Shown here: piece by piece, positions 59,261 to 64,000 of the stretch | Position numbering within the stretch: position 1 is the first letter of the stretch | Layout of the letters: each line of letters opens with the position of its first letter | DNA from: Coleofasciculus sp937127375 | Lineage (GTDB): Bacteria; Cyanobacteriota; Cyanobacteriia; Cyanobacteriales; Coleofasciculaceae | Reading direction: 5' to 3' (one strand) | Length of the DNA: 64,000 nt | Assembly: GCA_040218875.1 (NCBI GenBank) | Contig: JAVJQP010000134.1 | Translations under genes and position numbers: made by a program | The notes under the pieces: model-generated | What the model saw: the letters and a program-made list of their open reading frames with translations, nothing else | What the model was told of the DNA's origin: nothing | The model's database searches: none

Positions 59261-59322
59261 GTAGGGGCGGGTTTAGGAACTAACACAACTTGTCACCAAT
59301 CACTGAACAACAAAACCCGCCC
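59261..59322. repeat. GGGCGGGTTT palindromic element
   Basis: GTAGGGGCGGGTTTAGG to CAACAAAACCCGCCCT; the centre has TTGTCACCAATCACTGAAC, close to the 18012-18075 and 18207-18270 centres. Confidence 0.87.
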
Positions 59323-59463
59323 TCCGCCCTAATTAGGTTTTCATTATCTTTGAGTAAAGGGCGACCCGATTCAATTGAAATGTTAATACTATTTCTTGGT
59401 AAGCTGTTGCTGCATTTAGATGGGATATCTAAATTTTTTTAAAGGGAACAGGGAACGGGTAAT

Positions 59464-59580
59464 AAGCTGTTTGACATTTAAACCTTAATGTCAATAATGA
59501 CGAAATCCTTGTTGTAGTGTGAGCATCTTGCTCACTGCATTGAGCATCTTGCTCACTGCATTGAGCATCTTGCTCGCTAC
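59464..59580. repeat. MITE half with 21-bp tandem expansion
   Basis: AAGCTGTTTGACATTTAAACC starts a copy related to the inverse of 9894-9941. It continues into three units GAGCATCTTGCTC-ACTGCATT of 21 bases at 59521, 59542 and 59563 (the last partial). In the other copies the GAGCATCTTGCTC hairpin occurs once. Confidence 0.82.
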
Positions 59581-59675
59581 CCATTCCTGGATTTTACCCC
59601 TCCCTAACGCTTCGCTAACGCACCCTACAATTGGGGACGAGATTGTTACCATTAAACCGAGCGTAAGGCAATCCA

Positions 59676-60356
59676 TTAAAATTCTATTCCCGGTTGCGCT
59701 TTAACATTTTGCTCCCGCAGCGGATGCTTCACCAGTGTCATTTCTGTGACTAAATCTGCCTGTTCAATTAATGGTTTCGGTGCGCCTCGTCCGGTTAAAA
59801 TAACGTGAGACATGGCGGGCTTTTCTGCTAACCCTGCTAATACCTGCTCAACGCTTAAATATCCCAGTTTCAACGCCACATTCACTTCATCCAATAGCAC
59901 CAAGCGAAACTCTGGATTGCGGATAAACTCCAACGCCTTTTCCCAGGCGGCTTCGGCTTTACTGATATCCCGTTCCCGATCTTGGGTTTCCCAGGTAAAC
60001 CCCTCACCCATCGCATGAAATTCCAACTGAGGTGTCTCCCCATTGGCGGCGACTGTCCAAGGCGCAAACGCCGCCTTCTCTGCGGGTTCCCAGGCTCCCT
60101 TGATGAACTGGATAATTGCCACTCGATACCCATGACCGAGCGATCGCAAAACCATTCCGAGAGCGGCTGTCGTCTTCCCCTTGCCATTCCCCGTGTTTAC
60201 AATAATTAACCCTTTCTCCCTTGACGCTTGCGCCAGACGTTGTTCCTGAACCTGCTTGCGTCGCTGCATTTTCTGGCGGTACTGCTCTGAGGTTAACCCA
60301 GAAACGTTCTCAGATTGCTCAAATTCGCTGGATTCCCTGTGGGAACTGGTTTTCAT
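59676..60356 (-). CDS. cobO: Cob(I)yrinic acid a,c-diamide adenosyltransferase
   Basis: CobA/CobO/BtuR-type enzyme of 226 residues from ATG 60356, which transfers the adenosyl group of ATP to corrinoid cobalt. The unusual P-loop VNTGNGKGKTTAALGM, then QFIKGAWEPAE, the middle LLDEVNVALKLGYL and HVILTGRGAPKPLIEQADLVTEM (parts LTGRGAPKPLIE, ADLVTEM) are all diagnostic. The N-terminal 45 residues are a variable charged extension. No other cobalamin gene is near, and I could not make out a cobalamin riboswitch in the 358 bases upstream. Confidence 0.95.
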   Translation of the reverse strand: MKTSSHRESSEFEQSENVSGLTSEQYRQKMQRRKQVQEQRLAQASREKGLIIVNTGNGKGKTTAALGMVLRSLGHGYRVAIIQFIKGAWEPAEKAAFAPWTVAANGETPQLEFHAMGEGFTWETQDRERDISKAEAAWEKALEFIRNPEFRLVLLDEVNVALKLGYLSVEQVLAGLAEKPAMSHVILTGRGAPKPLIEQADLVTEMTLVKHPLREQNVKAQPGIEF

Positions 60357-60714
60357 CGCCAATTACTCAAGACTTATGACAAAGAATTCATTACTAACTG
60401 TAACAGTTCTTGACAAAGTGACAAAATAAGGCGGAACGGAATGATAAAATTTCTTAACTACTTCAGCAACATAAAACCTGAAAACACGCTGAATAGCCTT
60501 TTTTTTGCCTTGGGAACCAGGGCGACTGCGCGGGTTCTCCGATTGAGGAGATAAAGGTTAGTTTCCTAACCAGAGACGCTGAGTAAAACCAAAGCATCTT
60601 TTTGGTGTGGCGGTATCGGCGAATGAGACGCGAAGCCTACATGGTAATCGTTAATTGATTGGATGTAGGTAGTTCACATGCCCTATATCTTATACACGAT
60701 TGAGAGAGACAGTT
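60357..60714. other. Divergent control region between cobO and psaD
   Basis: 358 bases upstream of both cobO (minus) and psaD (plus). TTGACA is at 60410-60415, but the nearest TATA-like box (TAAAAT, 60445) is 29 bases away, so I do not call a promoter. Near 60518-60535 GCGACTGCGCGGGTTC has local dyad character only. The psaD ribosome site GAGAGAG is at about 60700. Confidence 0.45.
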
Positions 60715-61215
60715 ATGGCAGAAGAAGAAAACATGCAAGAACAGGAACACGAACAGGAACAGGCTCCTGAGGCTCCCGCTGCAGCAGGACAACCCACTCT
60801 ATCTGGCAAACCTCCCCTCTTTGGCGGTAGCACCGGTGGCTTGCTGACGAAAGCCCAAGTGGAAGAAAAATATGCGATCACTTGGACTAGCTCTAAAAAG
60901 CAAGTCTTTGAAATGCCCACGGGTGGTGCAGCAATCATGAATGAAGGGGAAAATCTGCTGTATCTGGCTCGCAAAGAGCAGTGTCTGGCGTTGGGAACCC
61001 AGTTGCGGACGCAATATAAACCCAAGATTGAAGACTACAAGATCTACCGGATTTATCCCAGTGGTGAAATCCAGTATCTGCACCCTGCAGATGGAGTCTT
61101 CCCAGAGAAAGTCAACGAAGGGCGTCCCTTCGTCGGTAAGATTGACCGCAAAATCGGTAAGAATCCCGAACCTGTTACCCTCAAGTTCAGCGGAAAGGCG
61201 ACTTACGAGGTCTAG
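60715..61215 (+). CDS. psaD: Photosystem I subunit II (PsaD) with N-terminal extension
   Basis: Stromal-side subunit of photosystem I that forms the ferredoxin docking site. From LSGKPPLFGGSTGGLLTKAQ onward the sequence is classic PsaD (EEKYAITWTSSKKQVFEMP, GGAAIMNEGENLLYLARKEQ, then HPADGVFPEKVNEGR). ATG 60715 with GAGAGAG upstream gives 166 residues, about 25 more than the usual cyanobacterial protein. The additional part (AEEENMQEQEHEQEQAPEAP and AAAGQPT) is very acidic and Pro/Ala-rich. It would project to the cytoplasmic side. A strong hairpin follows the gene at 61324. Confidence 0.97.
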   Translation: MAEEENMQEQEHEQEQAPEAPAAAGQPTLSGKPPLFGGSTGGLLTKAQVEEKYAITWTSSKKQVFEMPTGGAAIMNEGENLLYLARKEQCLALGTQLRTQYKPKIEDYKIYRIYPSGEIQYLHPADGVFPEKVNEGRPFVGKIDRKIGKNPEPVTLKFSGKATYEV

Positions 61216-61323
61216 TCTTGCTGATCTGTATTAGGCAACTGAATGCTCATTCAGGACTGCTTGTTAACGGGTTACTGACGGGCGCTGCACTGGTTAATCG
61301 GTTGCAAGTCTGTTAATTTGTTT

Positions 61324-61368
61324 GAAGGTTGGTGGTTCATCTCGGTGAACTGGTCAACCTTCAATTTT
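61324..61368 (+). terminator. Terminator hairpin after psaD
   Basis: GAAGGTTG (61324-61331) pairs with CAACCTTC (61355-61362), with an inner GGTTCA/TGAACT extension and a TCTCGG loop, followed by AATTTTGT. Stem and T-rich tail fit a factor-independent terminator of the psaD transcript. Confidence 0.75.
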
Positions 61369-61377
61369 GTAATTGGG

Positions 61378-61413
61378 GAATGTAGAGACGTAGCATGCTA
61401 CGTCTCTACATTC
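61378..61413. repeat. 36-bp perfect palindrome upstream of trpE
   Basis: Each half reads GAATGTAGAGACGTAGCA, followed at once by its exact reverse complement, with no loop. It belongs to the family at 28390-28417, from which it differs by T-to-A in one arm and the matching A-to-T in the other. It lies 23 bases before the trpE ATG. Confidence 0.95.
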
Positions 61414-61436
61414 TCTCCCCTATCCAGTAGAAGCCT

Positions 61437-62960
61437 ATGATATTACCTGAGTTTTCTCAATTTTGCACCCTGTCTCAACAGGGTAATTTTGTACCTGTTT
61501 ACCAAGAGTGGGTGGCAGATTTAGAAACTCCGGTGTCGGCTTGGTATAAAGTCTGTGCGGGTCAACCCTATAGTTTTCTCCTGGAATCGGTGGAAGGGGG
61601 AGAAAATGTGGGACGCTACAGTTTGTTGGGCTGTGATCCGTTATGGGTGTTGGTTGCACGGGGCGATCGCACGACACAGATGCACCGGAATGGTACGGTA
61701 ACGGAGTTTGAGGGGAATCCTTTTGAGGCGTTAACGGATTGCCTTAGTCCTTATCATCCGGTGAAATTGCCCCAATTACCACCCGGAATTGGTGGGTTAT
61801 TTGGATTTTGGGGGTATGAGTTGATTCGCTGGATTGAACCGCGAGTTCCGGTTTATTCCCCATCGGATCAGGATTTGCCAGATGGATTATGGATGCAAGT
61901 GGATAACCTGATTATTTTTGATCAGGTGAAGCGGAAAATATGGGCGATCGCCTACGCGGATTTACGGGAGGCGAATGGAGACTTGGAATCTGCTTATCAG
62001 CAAGCCTGCGATCGCGTCAAGACATTAGTCCACAAGCTGCAACTTCCTTTATCCGGTAAAGATACGGTTTTGGAATGGACGCCGCCAGGAACCGCGACAC
62101 AGCAGTTAAACTATACCAGCAACACCCAAAAGGAACAGTTTTGTGCCAATGTTCAAAAAGCCAAAGACTATATCCGCGCTGGTGATATATTCCAAGTGGT
62201 TCTCTCCCAAAGGCTTGTGGCTGACTACCAAGGAGATCCCTTTGCTTTATACCGTTCCCTGCGTCTGATTAATCCCTCTCCCTATATGGCGTATTTTAAT
62301 TTTGGCGATTGGCAGTTAATTGGGTCAAGTCCGGAAGTCATGGTTAAAGCTAGCCGATTACCCACGGAAAAATTACAAGCCACCCTGCGTCCCATCGCCG
62401 GAACTCGTCGCCGAGGTGAAACACTCCAGGAAGATGAAGCGTTGGCACAAGATTTATTGCGCGATCCCAAAGAAGTTGCCGAACACGTTATGTTGGTGGA
62501 TCTGGGACGTAATGACTTAGGGCGGGTTTGTACCAGTGGAACTGTAACCGTTGATGAGTTAATGGTTATCGAGCGCTATTCCCATGTCATGCATATTGTT
62601 AGTAATGTGGTAGGAGAACTGGCTGACACTAAAACAGCGTGGGAGTTACTCAAAGCCTGCTTTCCCGCCGGAACCGTCAGTGGTGCGCCGAAAATTCGGG
62701 CGATGGAAATCATCCACGAATTGGAACCGGAACGGCGGGGTGCTTATTCTGGGGTTTATGGCTGGTATGATTTTGAAGGGCAACTGAATAGCGCGATCGC
62801 GATTCGCACTATGATCGTTCGTCCCCATCCCTCTGGTACACATACAGTATCGGTGCAAGCGGGTGCTGGTTTAGTGGCTGATTCTAACCCAGAAAAAGAA
62901 TACGAAGAAACCCTGAATAAAGCCAAAGGCTTATTAGAAGCTATTCGTTGTTTAGGTTAA
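61437..62960 (+). CDS. trpE: Anthranilate synthase component I
   Basis: First step of tryptophan synthesis from chorismate, 507 residues. The N-terminal part has the tryptophan-feedback motif in SFLLESVEGGENVGRYSLLG (LLES element) and the later GGLFGFWGYELIRW. The chorismate-binding part shows GDIFQVVLSQRL, NPSPYMAYF, IAGTRRRG, the DLGRNDLGRV helix, FPAGTVSGAPK and GAGLVADSNPEKEYEE. The glutamine amidotransferase subunit (trpG) is not fused or adjacent. The gene follows the psaD terminator and a perfect palindrome, and I saw no leader peptide with Trp codons. Confidence 0.96.
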   Translation: MILPEFSQFCTLSQQGNFVPVYQEWVADLETPVSAWYKVCAGQPYSFLLESVEGGENVGRYSLLGCDPLWVLVARGDRTTQMHRNGTVTEFEGNPFEALTDCLSPYHPVKLPQLPPGIGGLFGFWGYELIRWIEPRVPVYSPSDQDLPDGLWMQVDNLIIFDQVKRKIWAIAYADLREANGDLESAYQQACDRVKTLVHKLQLPLSGKDTVLEWTPPGTATQQLNYTSNTQKEQFCANVQKAKDYIRAGDIFQVVLSQRLVADYQGDPFALYRSLRLINPSPYMAYFNFGDWQLIGSSPEVMVKASRLPTEKLQATLRPIAGTRRRGETLQEDEALAQDLLRDPKEVAEHVMLVDLGRNDLGRVCTSGTVTVDELMVIERYSHVMHIVSNVVGELADTKTAWELLKACFPAGTVSGAPKIRAMEIIHELEPERRGAYSGVYGWYDFEGQLNSAIAIRTMIVRPHPSGTHTVSVQAGAGLVADSNPEKEYEETLNKAKGLLEAIRCLG

Positions 62961-63437
62961 CACCAATGGAAACCGCTGCTAAGCCTGGGGATATATCGGT
63001 TGGGGGGATATGTATTGTCTTAGAAACTTTATATTATATCCGGCTGGGCAATTGCGTCTGTAGCGGATTTGTCGCTTGTCAATGCCATTGCTAAAGAAAA
63101 CAAAGTTTCCCCAGAGGTTACTTTCCGAGGGTAAATTGGCTTATACTAGTCGTTAACTCTCGTCAAGAAGGTCTAGAGCCTACAACCTTAGAGAGAACTA
63201 GATAATACCACTTGAGAGAGAATTTTAAGATTAATTTTTGAGTTATAACTGTACTAGACTTAGCTAGAAGCGGAATTAGGGGTCTTGCCGATTTGATTGA
63301 ACAAGCATATTGCCTGATCAATTCTGACTATTGGAAATTTTCATGAAAATTTTTATATCCGGTTAATTGCCAAAAAATGTGGAATAAAGAGCAGTGTACT
63401 TGTCATGTAGATGAAAAAATCATTTGAGGTGGATGAC
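62961..63437. other. Intergenic spacer between trpE and the small Cys-rich gene
   Basis: About 477 bases, AT-rich, with no copy of the palindromic or minisatellite families, in contrast to most spacers here. I found no RNA gene; it presumably carries the promoter of the next gene. Confidence 0.45.
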
Positions 63438-63824
63438 ATGCAGAATAAACAAGCTGATGATTTTTATTTGAGTCAAAATTTAAGCTCCCGGCAAACTATT
63501 AATACAGAACAACCATCACACTATCCATTTTCGACAAATTCACCAAAAGGAAATTCTTCATCTTTTGAGGAAAACGGAGGCTTATTGCTGATGCCCCTAA
63601 GCTTTATGGTAATGGCTTGGGTGGTCTTAATTTTATTACGGTCAAATGTATTAAAATCATTCCGGAATCGATTAAAGCCCATCAAAGGATTACATCAGGT
63701 TCCTTGTTTAAATTGTAAATATTTTAAAAATGATCCCTATCTGAAATGTGCTGTCAATCCATGTACGGTATTAACGGAAGAAGCTGCCAATTGTTCTGAC
63801 TATTCCTCAAAAGATAGCCAATAA
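63438..63824 (+). CDS. Small membrane protein with cytosolic Cys motif, unknown function
   Basis: A 128-residue protein from ATG 63438, which has GAGGTGG seven bases upstream; ATG 63411 would add nine residues without a ribosome site. After a Ser/Asn-rich N-terminus there is one TM segment (LLLMPLSFMVMAWVVLILLL-like, about 50-70) and a basic stretch. The tail has PCLNCKYFKNDPYLKCAVNP and CTVLTEEAANCSDY: C-x2-C, then three more Cys, a possible metal or disulfide site. I believe similar CKYF...CAVHP tails occur in other cyanobacterial proteins, but I know no function. Confidence 0.78.
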   Translation: MQNKQADDFYLSQNLSSRQTINTEQPSHYPFSTNSPKGNSSSFEENGGLLLMPLSFMVMAWVVLILLRSNVLKSFRNRLKPIKGLHQVPCLNCKYFKNDPYLKCAVNPCTVLTEEAANCSDYSSKDSQ

Positions 63825-63954
63825 TTGGGGCTTGCTGCACAAAGCCGAAACCCTTAGTTATCAATGCTTTGAGCCATATTGACAGTGGATAAAGTGCAAG
63901 GAAATGGGGTAGCATCCTTCATAAGTATGGCATCACCTTGCTCAGGTAAAATGT

Positions 63955-64000
63955 ACCCTTGCTCCCCCAGCTCCCCCAGCTTTCCCAGCTTCCCCAGCTC
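63955..64000. repeat. Nonamer minisatellite running off the window edge
   Basis: CTCCCCCAG and CTTTCCCAG/CTTCCCCAG units from 63961 to the last base. The array continues outside the window, so its length is unknown. Confidence 0.85.

Larger units (their letters stand above)
59102..59675. other. 574-bp intergenic spacer filled with repeats
   Basis: Contains the palindromic element 59261-59322, half of the GGGCGACCC variant (59350-59379), a half MITE from 59464 and three 21-bp tandem units to 59580. The remainder (59581-59675) has no recognised feature. Small frames on both strands are repeat artefacts. Confidence 0.65.

Noticed and set aside
59521..59580. Possible CRISPR repeat
   Set aside because: The 21-base units follow each other without spacers, and no cas gene is in the window.
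60410..60450. Promoter for psaD with TTGACA and TAAAAT
   Set aside because: The boxes are 29 bases apart, too far for a normal sigma-70 promoter.
60357..60714. Cobalamin riboswitch upstream of cobO
   Set aside because: I could not find the conserved B12-box core or a matching stem set on the minus strand.

Overview
The window is cyanobacterial and chromosomal. It carries psaD (photosystem I), many copies of the HIP1 octamer GCGATCGC, a Pil/Hmp-type chemotaxis operon, a hormogonium-polysaccharide-like glycan cluster, cyanobacteria-specific families (DUF3110, DUF928) and abundant Uma2, CHAT, TIR, CHASE2 and pentapeptide-repeat proteins. Together with the heavy load of small dispersed repeats this fits a large-genome filamentous cyanobacterium of the Coleofasciculus/Moorena/Microcoleus kind. 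That placement is inferred from gene content, not from a database match. I saw no rRNA, tRNA, CRISPR array or complete insertion sequence.

Layout. 1-9.6 kb: chemotaxis/phototaxis operon (end of a response regulator, two CheY paralogues, CheW, a GAF-containing methyl-accepting protein, a CheA-receiver hybrid, a second CheW). 9.6-15.1 kb: accessory stretch with two Uma2 proteins, a dual-specificity-like phosphatase, an exported leucine-rich-repeat protein and a MazF-type toxin-antitoxin pair, much of it flanked by repeats. 15.1-23.9 kb: mutS, a 1.1-kb repeat field, two consecutive dynamin-like GTPases (the first with a TerB-like domain) and a NAD-kinase remnant. 24-34.4 kb: an ordinary mixed region (site-2 protease, murQ, DUF3110, VanX-like dipeptidase, yidD, phytol-kinase-like protein, RecB-like nuclease, ThiF-like E1). 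34.5-43 kb: a repeat-bearing unknown protein, then HpsP/O/N/L-like glycan genes and glmM. 43.3-58 kb: a two-partner-secretion adhesin containing a P domain, its TpsB transporter, a TPR-CHAT protein, a DUF928 protein, a membrane protein with three TIR domains fused to CHASE2, and a pentapeptide-repeat protein. 58.2-64 kb: tyrA, cobO, psaD, trpE and a small Cys-rich membrane protein.

How it fits together. The first operon is a complete signal path from membrane receptor to CheA and receivers; in relatives such systems control type IV pilus motility, and the hps-like genes would make the polysaccharide that gliding filaments secrete, so the two clusters may act in one behaviour. The most interesting block is 43.3-58 kb. 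The secreted adhesin, its pore, a CHAT peptidase candidate, a periplasmic-type DUF928 protein and a sensor whose outputs are three TIR domains, all keeping the Glu expected of TIR NADases, could be one cell-surface sensing and response system. This is a hypothesis from gene order and domains.

Repeats are the other theme. At least 15 copies of a roughly 60-bp palindromic element (GTAGGGGCGGGTTT ends) are scattered through the window, one of them inside the reading frame of a glycosyltransferase. A 9-bp minisatellite occurs in intergenic DNA and, in frame, inside CheA and another protein. A second MITE-like family surrounds a Uma2 gene, 28-36 bp perfect palindromes show compensatory changes, and ATGACAA heptamer arrays end exactly at the start codons of several genes.
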